Source: Bradyrhizobium sp. 200 (GTDB taxonomy: Bacteria > Pseudomonadota > Alphaproteobacteria > Rhizobiales > Xanthobacteraceae). Taken from it: a stretch of DNA of 64,000 bases. The stretch is taken from contig NZ_CP064689.1 of the NCBI RefSeq assembly GCF_023100945.1, positions 6,988,001-7,052,000 on the forward strand, read 5' to 3'. Both the position numbers and the translations under genes were made by a program. Shown here in pieces: positions 27,364 through 35,683 of this stretch. The notes beneath the pieces are model-generated. The model was not told the DNA's origin and made no database searches. It saw only the letters and a program-made list of their open reading frames with translations. The number at the start of each line of letters is the position of its first letter. The first letter of the stretch is position 1.

Positions 27364-28527
27364 CTAGTGTCCTGAACCAGAAGTTCGCAGCATCGGATCG
27401 TGTTTTGCCGGGGCATTGTATCGGCAGAAGCGCTCGATGGAAGCAAGGATGTCATCGGCAGACTTGGTCCATCGGAACGGTTTGGGACCGGCGTTGTGTT
27501 GATCGATGAACGAAGTGATGTCCGCCCTGAGGGCGGCAACGCTGCGATATATGCCGCGCCTGATCTTCTTATCGGTGAGGAGCGCGAAGAAGCGTTCGAC
27601 CTGGTTGAGCCATGACGAACTGGTCGGAGTCAGGTGCACGTGCCACTGCGGCCTTTTGGCCAGCCATTTTCGGATTAGTGGGGTCTTGTGCGTGACGTAG
27701 TTGTCCATGACGAGATGGACGTCGAGTCCGCGCGGCACGGCAGCCTCGATCTCGTCGAGGAACTTGCGGAATTCGGCAGCTCGGTGGCGTCCGTAGCACT
27801 TGCCGATGACCCGTCCGGTCGCAATGTCGAGGGCGGCGAACAGCGATGTGGTGCCGTGCCTTTTGTAGTCATGGCTTCTTCGGGCCGGCTGGCCGGGACG
27901 CATCGGCAGCATCGGCTGGCTCCAGCGCCTGGATTTGGGACTTCTCATCCACACACAGAACGATGGCGCGCTCCGGCGGCGAGATATATAGGCCCACGAC
28001 ATTGCGCACTTTGGCGACGAAGTTCGGATCAGTCGAGAGCTTGAATGTCTCCATCCGGTGCGGCTGGAGCCCGAAGGCCCGCCAGATGCGTTGCACCGTC
28101 GATACCGACAGGTCGACAGGTCGCTGGCCTTCGCCATGCCGCGGGAACTCCAATGGGTAGCGTTCTCCGGGCAACTCTCCAGCGTCCTCACGATCACGGC
28201 TTCGATGCGGGCATCGTCAACCGTGCGCGGCGCTCCGGAGCGCGGCTCGTCGTGAAGCCCGGCCACGCGCCGCTCGACAAAACGCCGCCGCCACTTGCCT
28301 ACCGTCTGCCGGTCCAGGCCCAGCTTGGCCGCCACTTCCTTGTTCTGACCACCTTCCGCGCAGGTCAGCACGATCCGGACTCTCAGAGCAAGCGCCTGCG
28401 CCGTCTTCCGCCGCATCGTCAGCGACTTCAGTTCGGCACGCTCGTCATCGCTCAAGCAAGTTGCTGGACTGCCATTTAGATGCTCCGTCGCTGTTTGCCC
28501 ATCCTTGGCACAGCGACGCGAATCCAC
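27364..28527 (-). pseudogene. IS630 family transposase, two frameshifts
   Basis: The N-terminal helix-turn-helix ([35 protein letters not shown]) and the C-terminal DDE-type catalytic part ([32 protein letters not shown] with catalytic Asp and Glu) are in one frame, but the middle is out of frame between about 28135 and 27925. There the correct sequence is in another frame: [17 protein letters not shown] and [15 protein letters not shown] (first catalytic Asp). The first shift is an 8-bp tandem duplication around GACCTGTC; the second is near the catalytic Asp block. The shifts compensate, so a full-length protein is made but lacks a correct core. The stop codon lies in the left inverted repeat. 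Confidence 0.85.
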
Positions 28528-28567
28528 TGCGAATCTATGATTGCGAACTTGTGACTCAGGACACTAG
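27364..28567 (-). mobile_element. IS630 family insertion sequence
   Basis: The element is bounded by inverted repeats: CTAGTGTCCTGAACCAGAAG at the left end and, read inward from the right, CTAGTGTCCTGAGTCACAAG, with 22 of 25 positions matching. Both ends sit at CTAG, consistent with the TA target duplication of IS630/Tc1-mariner elements. Length is about 1.2 kb with one transposase gene on the minus strand, which is frameshifted. Confidence 0.85.
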
Positions 28568-29038
28568 CTCATGAATATCGCGTCTCATTCAGTTTGCGTG
28601 AACCATCCACTCTGACGAGACCATCGCAAGAAGAGGAACTCGGCGGTTGAAGAGGTTCGTTTGACGTTCGGTCGAGCGAACCGGCAACCTCGTCCCGACC
28701 GACCGAGATGTCAATGCCACGCCCACCTGCCGCGCGAGCGGCATCAATTTCCAAAGCAAGACGCAGGACATTATCACGTCCCATCCGGGCAATGGCGCTA
28801 CTCTATAGTCAAAATTGAGCCAGCGCGAGGAGCGCTTGGCGCTCAGTCTGTCACAGCGAGAGGCGAACTCTCGCACGCCGCGGCAATTGCGAATCGGGCA
28901 TTGCTCAGAGCCTTGGCGGGCTCATCAGGCCCTTGAAGCAGTATACGCAATACGAACGAGATTGAACGGGCCGTTACCGACTTTTGAGCGGCAAAATCAC
29001 ACAGCATCACTGATATGGTCGAGAATCAAGCCATGGGA
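28568..29038. other. No recognisable gene (about 470 bp)
   Basis: Frames on both strands are short and lack family resemblance. The segment separates the IS630 element from the MFS relic. Confidence 0.35.
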
Positions 29039-29076
29039 GACAAGCTAGGAACCCAGATGACGCCCCCTCCAGGCCC

Positions 29077-30470
29077 GTGCCGTCCGGCACCGACGGCATC
29101 ACCGCGCCATTGCGCCATCCAACTTTCCGCCGCACCTGGCTTGCGAGTTTGCTAACGAATCTTGGCATCCTGATCCAAGGCGTCGGCGCAGCTTGGGCGA
29201 TGACACAGATGACGTCTTCCGCTGACCAGGGCGCCCAGACCGCGCGCATGCTGCCCACAATGCTGATCTCGATGCCCGCTGGCGCCATTGGCGATATGCA
29301 TGACCGTCGCATCGTGGGGCTGGTTGCGCTCTCGATTGAGCTTTGCTGCGCAACTGCGCTGGCCATGCTTGATTGGCTGGGTCTCACTACGCCGAATTTT
29401 GTGCTGGCACTCTGCTTTGCGGTCGGCAGCCGCATGGCGCTGGTGGGACCCGCTTGGCAATCCTCAGTTAGCGAGCAGGTGCCCTCGCAAGCGCTGCCTG
29501 CGGCGGTCGCGCTGAACGGGGTCAACTATAATATAATGTTGCGCGCAGCGTGGGCCCGGCGGTTTGGCATTGTGGTTGCTGCGGCCGGCGCAGTGGCTGC
29601 GTTCGCGCTCAACTGCTTTATCTTCCGGTAATGCTCGCGCTTTTCCTGTGGAAACGGATCTCCAAGCCCTTGCGCCTGCCGCCTGAAAAATCCAACCGTG
29701 CCATCGTTTCGGGCGTGCGCTACATCATCAATTCGCTATCGATCAAGGTCGTGCTGACCCGCTCCATGATCACTGGCGTGATCGGCGGCGCGATCATTGC
29801 CCTCATGCCCCTGGTAGCTCCCGATCTCCTGCAAGGCGGCGCCCAGACCTACGGCATCATGCTCAGCACCTTTGGTCTGGGATTGGCGCGCTAAACATCA
29901 CCGAGCTGCGCCAGCGCATGAGTGGGGAGGCAGCCGTCCGCGCCTGCGCTCTGTCCATGGGCGGGGCGGTTGCCGCAGTGACGCTGAGCCGCGAGCCGGT
30001 GCCGCTGGGGCCGATACGGCACTCCTGGTCTCGGCAGCCTTAATGCTCGCCTCCACACTCCTTGGGCTTTGGCTCCCCGTACCGCGCATCAGCGAGCGGG
30101 GCCCAAGAAGCTGAAATGCTGGACCACCCAGAGGTGCGGTTACCACTGACCGGACGCAGCGGGCCGCTTATGGTGGAGATCGAATACCGGTCGCGGAGAA
30201 TGCGCGCTCCTTCCACAATCCGATGCAGGAGGTTCAGCTGCTTCGACAACGCAACGGCGCGTACGGCTCGTCGATTGCCCGCGACATAGCCGATCCCGAA
30301 CTGTGGACCGAGCGGTATCACTACCCGACATCAGCGCAACCGCTCGACCCGGTCGGAGCGCGCGCTGGACCGGCAGGAGGTGGCCACATCGGTCCTCAGC
30401 CGGTGCGCATCAGACGCATGCTTCCGTTCGGAACGATGCGCTGGAAGGAAGACGCGCACCACCATGCTGC
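29077..30470 (+). pseudogene. MFS transporter (EntS/MFS_3-like), multiply frameshifted with internal deletion
   Basis: The first 160 residues are a good MFS N-terminus: LRHPTFRRTWLASLLTNLG, IQGVGAAWAMTQMTSSAD, LISMPAGAIGDMHDRRIVGL (the loop 2-3 motif) and GPAWQSSVSEQVPSQALPAA. After about 29540 the frame changes; membrane helices continue with SGVRYIINSLSIKVVLTRSM and LVAPDLLQGGAQTYGIML, then in other frames RQRMSGEAAVRACALSMGG, ALMLASTLLGLWLPVPR and the soluble tail RPLTGRSGPLMVEIEYR, MQEVQLLRQRNGAYGSSIAR, DPELWTERYHYPT. A block of about 70 residues before ALMLAS is missing. It once exported a small molecule, perhaps a siderophore or drug; it is now dead. Confidence 0.85.
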
Positions 30471-30639
30471 GAACGATGTCTTGCCTGGTGATTGCAAGCA
30501 CGGCGGGAGGCGATAGTCGGCTGTCAGGCCAAGAAATCTGACATTTCGCGACGAACCAAAAGTTGCGCATTCAGCATGGCCCTCCCCGATTGCTTGAAAC
30601 TCAATCCGTTGTTGCGCCCGCGCCGATAAGATCTGAGCT

Positions 30640-31381
30640 TTAAAAAAGGCCACACGCGCTCGCGCCACGAAAAAGCACCGCACCAATGACGACGTCCGCC
30701 GCAAAGACCTCCTCCTCGACGCATCGATGGTCGAGAACTGGTACGAACGCGCCCTTGGAAGAGCTCATCCAGCTCGCGAAGTCGGAGAATCGAGCGGTCG
30801 AGGATTGTGACCTCGGCACCCGCCGCCATCCCCGCCGCATGCGTACCGACAAGCCGCCTCCGATCACCACGATACGAGCTGGCTAAACGCCCGGCACATC
30901 GCCGATCAACAGCCCTCGCCCGCCCGCGTGTCGCTTCAAGGCCGCACCGGCTGCTTCAATGGCAAGCCTGCCCGCAACCTCGCTCATTGGCGCAAGCAGC
31001 GGAAGACCACCTTGCGGGTCAGTCATGGTTCGTAGGCGATGGCGGTGCAGCCAGACTTTAGCAGTACTTTCGCCTGTTCCGGATCCGGCGCCAAATGCAG
31101 ATAAGTAAAAAGGATCTTGGTTCTCTCGCAGCTGGGTCCATTCCGAAGGCTGAGGCTCCTTGACCTTCACGATCATTTCGCTCAATGCAAATACTTCGCG
31201 AGCGGAGTCTAGAATCGTTGCGCCAGCCTTGCGATAATTGTCATCGCTGGCGCCAATGAAAGCGCCGCATTGGTCTCGACCAGCGCGGTGTGGCCCACCG
31301 CCACATTTCGCCAACGGCTGCAGGCGTCAGGCCCACTAGATACTCGTGCGTCTTAATTTCCTTGGGAACACCGACCTTCAT
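30640..31381 (-). pseudogene. ald: Alanine dehydrogenase, frameshifted and 3'-truncated
   Basis: From the ATG at 31381 the relic reads MKVGVPKEIKTHEYLVGLTP, the alanine dehydrogenase N-terminus, then in shifted frames IGASDDNYRKAGATILDSA, MIVKVKEPQPSEWTQL, TDPQGGLPLLAPMSEVAGRL, GGRGLLIGDVPGV, and the NAD-binding segment AAGAEVTILDRSILRLREL, FAADVVIGAVL. It stops near residue 255 of about 370, so the C-terminal third is missing. At least four indels are needed to join the blocks. Alanine dehydrogenase normally interconverts alanine with pyruvate and ammonia, of interest in bacteroids, but this copy cannot function. Confidence 0.88.
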
Positions 31382-31699
31382 CTGCAATCTCCGACTTGGA
31401 CGACGCCTTTTAATCGGAAGAGCGGTACAAACTGCGACGCAGCCGACCAAAATAGCGCAGAACTTCTGCGATCTTTCGACCGTAATGCAGAATTTCGAAT
31501 ATGTCGGGAGCGAGGTCCGACCAGCCTGCCTCTTCCTGGTTTCGCCGCATTTTACGGCGAACCGCCAGCAGCAGGTTTCTAGGAATCGTCCCTGCATAGC
31601 TCCATTGAACGTCGCAATCACCGGAGTATGGCCAGCACTGGTTGGCGGGGCTTCGGCGGCTCAGCCGCGCGCTAGACGGAGGCGGAAGTTCATCCCACG
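31382..31699. other. No recognisable gene (about 320 bp)
   Basis: This lies between the ald relic and the luxR relic, which are divergent. No confident frame or regulatory motif is seen. Confidence 0.3.
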
Positions 31700-32410
31700 A
31701 TGCATTCCGCTTTTCACAAATTGTTTTGTCGATAGGCTGACCGAAAGCACCCGACCGAGATGCCGTTCGGCAGAGCATGGCGGATATCGCCGAAGCTCTG
31801 AACTCGTCTTGCTTTGCATTTCTTGCTCTATCTCACGAACCGGGCGGTGCCCCCGAACTGATCTCAACATATCCCCCGTCACCTGAACGGCACATTATCT
31901 GCGTCGCCGCTATGAAATCCTTCGATCCTGTGGTTCGCCGGGCAATCAGCAATACTCAACCCCTCCGTTGGGTCTTCGGCTTGGACCGCGAATTTGGTCG
32001 GAATCCGAGCGAGAACTTTTTGAAGAGGCCGCCAGCTTCGGGATTCGGTATGGATTCAGGGTTCCAATTCACGACAGCAAAGGTGCGATTGCGGCGGATT
32101 GATTTCGACCGCTCGAAGAATAAGAATGCCCAGGTCCTGCAGGTCATGGCGACACTCTTCCATGCGCACGCTAAGCGCATGTTCGGATCGGATCGCGTAT
32201 CCATCGCGTCTTGTTGTCGCCTCGTGAGCTCGAAGGTCTCGAATAGTCTTCCCGCGGCAAATCCGCTTGGAATATCGGGAATATTCTCGACGAACGGCTA
32301 CGTTTCATTTGGACAATGCCCGAGCAAAGCTCGGTATTCGCACGATTCGGCAAGCAGTCGCGCGGTTCGCTGAATCGACTCTCAAAGATAATGGACTGGT
32401 TATCCATTAA
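31700..32410 (+). pseudogene. LuxR family regulator of the luxR-luxI relic locus
   Basis: The relic begins MHSAFHKLF, as in the paralogue at 22230. The autoinducer-binding domain is recognisable: LNSSCFAFLALSHEPGGAPE, STYPPSPERH, SFDPVVRRAISNTQPLRWVF, and LQVMATLFHAHAKR. The DNA-binding part is in other frames: LSPRELEGLE, an in-frame TAG, SSRGKSAWNIGNIL, then RTATFHLDNARAKLGIRTIR and QAVARFAES, ending about 32410. At least three frame changes and one nonsense codon inactivate it. It sits 78 bp ahead of the luxI relic on the same strand, the usual luxR-luxI arrangement. Confidence 0.85.
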
Positions 32411-32488
32411 GCACCTGTGCATTTGCACAGGATGCGCTTGCCTAAGCTTTTCTGCTTTGATTGCTGATGCAGCAGCAGGACGACAACA

Positions 32489-32812
32489 ATGACGCTGCTT
32501 GTTACACCAAGCTACTACGGCGAGTTTGTCAACGATCTCGCTGAGATGCATCGGCTGCGCTATCGCGTCGTCAAACAGCGTCTGAATTGGAATGTCCAGG
32601 TCAGCGGTGACGTGTGCTTCGGCCAGTGCATTTACTACATAGCTCGACCGATGGGCGGAATCAGGGTTGCGTTCGGCTTCTCCATCGACTGGTCCAACCA
32701 TGCTTTGAAATGTTTTCCCAATTCTTCTGGACGGGCAACCGGCGGCATGGCGCGACCGTATCTGGAAAAGCAGCCGCTTTGCTCTCGATGCGGGTACCGA
32801 CGAAGCCGGCCA
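32489..32812 (+). pseudogene. LuxI-type acyl-homoserine-lactone synthase, 5' part (split by IS21)
   Basis: The first 40 residues are intact and diagnostic: FVNDLAEMHRLRYRVVKQRL followed by NWNVQVSGD, the autoinducer synthase start. The frame then shifts, giving RPVHLLHSSTDGRNQGCVRL, and shifts again to LDGQPAAWRDRIWKSSRFAL and DAGTDEAG, which correspond to the conserved LLPT and WE-x-SRFA blocks of LuxI. The IS21 left end begins at about 32813 and the gene resumes at 38728. Several frameshifts besides the insertion show that it was long dead. Confidence 0.85.
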
Positions 32813-32915
32813 TGCATTCCAATTTGAAGCCGGCCGGGTATTCCGATCGGAAGCCGGCCACCCTTGGCGTCAATCGCATGGGTCGATTTGATGATGTCGT
32901 TGAGGGATGAGAAGG

Positions 32916-33668
32916 TCAAGTGACCGATTGATCTGGAGCGGATTGCTTTTGCTTTCTGAGGCTCTCTCCTTTGAGTTCGATGCGGTAGGCGTTGTGGATG
33001 AGGCGATCGAGGATTGCGTCGGCGATGGTGGGGTTGCCGATGATTTCGTACCAGCGGTCGACGGGCAGCTGGCTGGTGATGATGATCGAGCGAGCTTCAT
33101 ATCGGTCCTCGACAATCTCAAGCAGATCACGGCGCTGGTCGGCGTCGAGCGGCTCTGGCCCCCAGTCATCAAGAATGAGCAGATCGAGACGGGCGATAGC
33201 GCGCAGCATCTTGGTGTAACGGCCATCGGCGCGGCCGAGTGCGAGGGCGGTGAAGAGACGCGGCACGCGATGGTAGGCAACTGAGAAGTCGTCTCGGCAA
33301 GCCTTGTTGCCGAGGGCGCAAGCGAGCCAGCTCTTGCCGACGCCGCATGGCCCGGTAACGAGGAGATTATGTCGTGCCCGGATCCAGTCGCCAGCGGCGA
33401 GTTTTAGAAAGAGCGCGCGGTCGAGGCCGCGGATAGCGCGGTAATCGACATCCTCGACGCAGGCGGCATGACGCAGCTTGGCGGCTCGAGCTCTGCTTTC
33501 GAACCGCTTTTGCTGGCGCAGCGTTTTCTCGTGTTCCAGGAGCAACGCCAGCCATTCGGCGTGTTCGAGGCTGCGCGCTTCGGACTGGGCATCGAGGTCC
33601 TTGAAGCCTTTGGCCATACCGTGGAGACCGAGGCTATGCAGCAGGTCGAGGGTGGGATGGGTCAGCAT
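32916..33668 (-). CDS. istB: IS21 family helper ATPase IstB
   Basis: AAA+ ATP-binding protein of 250 residues that assists the IstA transposase. It begins MLTHPTLDLLHSLGLHGMAK, has Walker A LVTGPCGVGKSWLACALG, Walker B LDLLILDDWGPEPL, sensor-1 IIITSQLPVDRWYEII and the C-terminal DAILDRLIHNAYRIELKGES, all standard for IstB. The start used is the ATG at 33668; a TTG at 33686 overlapping the istA stop would add six residues. The gene is intact even though its partner transposase is split. Confidence 0.93.
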   Translation of the reverse strand: MLTHPTLDLLHSLGLHGMAKGFKDLDAQSEARSLEHAEWLALLLEHEKTLRQQKRFESRARAAKLRHAACVEDVDYRAIRGLDRALFLKLAAGDWIRARHNLLVTGPCGVGKSWLACALGNKACRDDFSVAYHRVPRLFTALALGRADGRYTKMLRAIARLDLLILDDWGPEPLDADQRRDLLEIVEDRYEARSIIITSQLPVDRWYEIIGNPTIADAILDRLIHNAYRIELKGESLRKQKQSAPDQSVT

Positions 33669-33682
33669 GCTGGATAATCCTT

Positions 33683-34453
33683 TCAATGGAAGTAACCGGG
33701 GCCGCGCAGATTGGGATGTTCGATGATCGCGTCCTCGGTATCGCGAGAACTGCGTTCGAGCTTGTTGGCGATGATGGAGGCGATGCTCTTGTAGGTCAGT
33801 GCGCTGACCGCGACCGCGCGGGCCGCGATCAGCTCGGCGCGTTCGGGATCAATATCCTTGAACAGCCGAAGCACGCCGAGACAGGTCCGGAATCCCTGTT
33901 CGGGATGAGGCCGATTGGCCAGGATGGCGAGGACGAGCCCCTCGGTGTTGGGCCCGATCGACCGCCCCCAGCGCCGGAATCGATCGGGAGTCCACTCGGC
34001 GTAACGCCGATGCGCACTGGGCATGTGATCGGGATCAGTGCCGTGCCGGCGGCCGCCATAACGGCGCTGGTGAGCAGCAACCCGCAAACCCCGATGGAAC
34101 AACTCGATCGTCCGGGTGGTGGCGCGAACGTCGACCTGCTCCCGGATCAGGCCGTGTGGAACTGAGTAGAAGAAGCCGTCGACCTCGACGTGATAATCGA
34201 GCGAGACGCGGGCCAGGAGCCATTCCGCGAACTGATAGTCGGCATCCGGCAACGGCGCCAGGACAGGCATCTCGACGGTCTCGAACAATTGTCGGCGGCT
34301 GACGCCGATCCGGCGCATGACGTGGGCGTTGATGCGCTCCAGCGCGGCGGCGATTGCCGCGTTCGCCTCAGCCAGCGAGAAGAAGGTCTGCCGGCGAAGC
34401 CGCCCGAGGATATAGGTCTGGGCAAAACGCACTCCGGCTTCCACTTTTGCCTT
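33683..34453 (-). pseudogene. istA: IS21 transposase IstA, C-terminal part
   Basis: About 255 residues: KVEAGVRFAQTYILGRLRRQ (after the junction), LPDADYQFAEWLLARVSLDY, VEVDGFFYSVPHGLIREQVD, and ARAVAVSALTYKSIASII at the end. These match the C-terminal half of IstA beyond the catalytic core. The reading frame continues from the N-terminal part at 37767-38531 if the insert between 34454 and 37766 is removed, rebuilding about 510 residues. Confidence 0.9.
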
Positions 34454-34500
34454 GGCAAAAGTTGTCGACTGCAGGTCGTGCGGGTACGACCCAGCAAAAG

Positions 34501-34767
34501 GTGCGGATCACGCATCCCTTCCATCCACTTTGCGGTCGCAAGTTCGAGCTGATCTGTCGGCGCCGTCATTGGGGCGAAGACCGGGTGGTCTATGAAGGGC
34601 AGAACGGTCGACTTTGTACGATCGCGAGCGCATGGACCGATATCGATCCACCCGATGAGTTCTTGCTGATCGCTGCGGGTAGAGCAGCCTTTTGCGCGGT
34701 CGACCTGTTGGCGCTTTGTGACGCGCTGGACCGGCTCGCGGAGAGCATGGGCGCCAGCGATGCGTAA
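34501..34767 (+). CDS. DUF5372-like small protein of a recombinase element
   Basis: An 88-residue protein from a GTG at 34501: VRITHPFHPLCGRKFELICR, RRHWGEDRVVYEGQNGRL, TDIDPPDEFLLIAAGRAAF, VDLLALCDALDRL. This fits the short proteins annotated as DUF5372 that accompany serine recombinases in rhizobia. The role is unknown; there is no obvious DNA-binding motif. The GTG start is tentative because upstream codons are also open. Confidence 0.65.
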   Translation: MRITHPFHPLCGRKFELICRRRHWGEDRVVYEGQNGRLCTIASAWTDIDPPDEFLLIAAGRAAFCAVDLLALCDALDRLAESMGASDA

Positions 34768-34770
34768 ATC

Positions 34771-34906
34771 TAAATACGCCGCATATGTAAAGACAATAAC
34801 GCCATACCGTCGACGCGGTGCGGCGTACTTCTGCGCTGACAGCGGCGATATACCTTCATATGGCGTCGACATCTCCATTGACACTCAACATATAGAGGCG
34901 TATTTA
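34771..34906. repeat. Nested inverted repeats in the recombinase element
   Basis: Outer perfect 10-bp arms TAAATACGCC (34771-34780) and GGCGTATTTA (34897-34906) enclose inner 7-bp arms CGCCATA (34800-34806) and TATGGCG (34859-34865). The segment is AT-rich and directly precedes the HTH gene. It could be the binding site of the HTH protein or the promoter of the three downstream genes. Confidence 0.6.
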
Positions 34907-34931
34907 TATTTACGTAAGATTGAGGCCGAGC

Positions 34932-35405
34932 ATGGCCAGGGCGAAGAAGCGGGATCCGAAGAGCGAGGCGCTGGCGCAAGACGGCGTCCTCAATCCAAAT
35001 CCGGAAGCCGTCCGCGACCCCTCGTTCGTCAGCAACCCATTCTTCGATGCGAAGGACTTGGTGCAGGTGCGCTACGAGATGGTGCGACGTCACCAGGTCG
35101 ACGGCGTTGCGATCAGCAAGGCTGCCGAGACATTCGGCGTGACGCGTCCGACCTTCTACAAGGCGCAGAGCGCCCTGCAGACCGCCGGGCTTGCCGGCCT
35201 ATTGCCGAACCGGCGAGGCCCCAAAGGCGGCCACAAGGTCTCCGCCGAGGTCGTTGCGTTCGTCGCCGCTCTCAAAGCTGCAAGACCCGAACTGACGACG
35301 TCGCACTGCCTAGATGCGATCTCGGCGCGGTTCGGCGTCAAGGTGCACCGACGCAGCCTGGAGCGGGCGCTGGCGCGCAAAAAAAAACGACTCAACCGAG
35401 CTTGA
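34932..35405 (+). CDS. Helix-turn-helix protein of a recombinase element
   Basis: A 157-residue basic protein (MARAKKRDPKSEALAQDG start, GAGG 7 bases upstream). The centre has a helix-turn-helix reminiscent of IS3/IS630-type N-termini: YEMVRRHQVDGVAISKAAET, FGVTRPTFYKAQSALQTAGL, LPNRRGPKGGHKVSAE, followed by a second helical region ISARFGVKVHRRSLERALAR. It stops within TTGA, where the next small ORF starts. A run of nine A residues near 35380 could allow slippage at its C-terminus. It probably binds the element DNA and assists or regulates the recombinase. Confidence 0.7.
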   Translation: MARAKKRDPKSEALAQDGVLNPNPEAVRDPSFVSNPFFDAKDLVQVRYEMVRRHQVDGVAISKAAETFGVTRPTFYKAQSALQTAGLAGLLPNRRGPKGGHKVSAEVVAFVAALKAARPELTTSHCLDAISARFGVKVHRRSLERALARKKKRLNRA

Positions 35406-35683
35406 TCGTCGCGCCTGCGGACGCAGCGGACAGCTACGAGAAGCTACGCGCCGCCGCATTGCGTGCCGAGTTCACGGCCTGCCCTGGTCTCACCATTCTT
35501 CGTCGACGGGGATTGGCAGCGTGGATCCGAGCACGCGGACAGGAGGTCGATACCGAGGCGGCCTGCTACGACCATCGGTTCACGCACTCGGCCCCAGACA
35601 ATCCGTCGCCCGCAACAAGCGACGTCACGCGCCTCATCGCCGGCATCCTCGTCGCCATCGCACTGGAGCCCTTCCATGCCTGA
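35402..35683 (+). CDS. Small protein of unknown function in the recombinase element
   Basis: A 93-residue frame starting at a TTG overlapping the HTH gene stop and ending in TGA overlapping the recombinase start (ATGCCTGA), so it is coupled on both sides. It reads SYEKLRAAALRAEFTACPGL, ILRRRGLAAWIRARGQ, and ends LIAGILVAIALEPFHA. I do not recognise a domain; the basic and helical character and its fixed position suggest an accessory protein. Confidence 0.55.
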   Translation: MIVAPADAADSYEKLRAAALRAEFTACPGLTILRRRGLAAWIRARGQEVDTEAACYDHRFTHSAPDNPSPATSDVTRLIAGILVAIALEPFHA

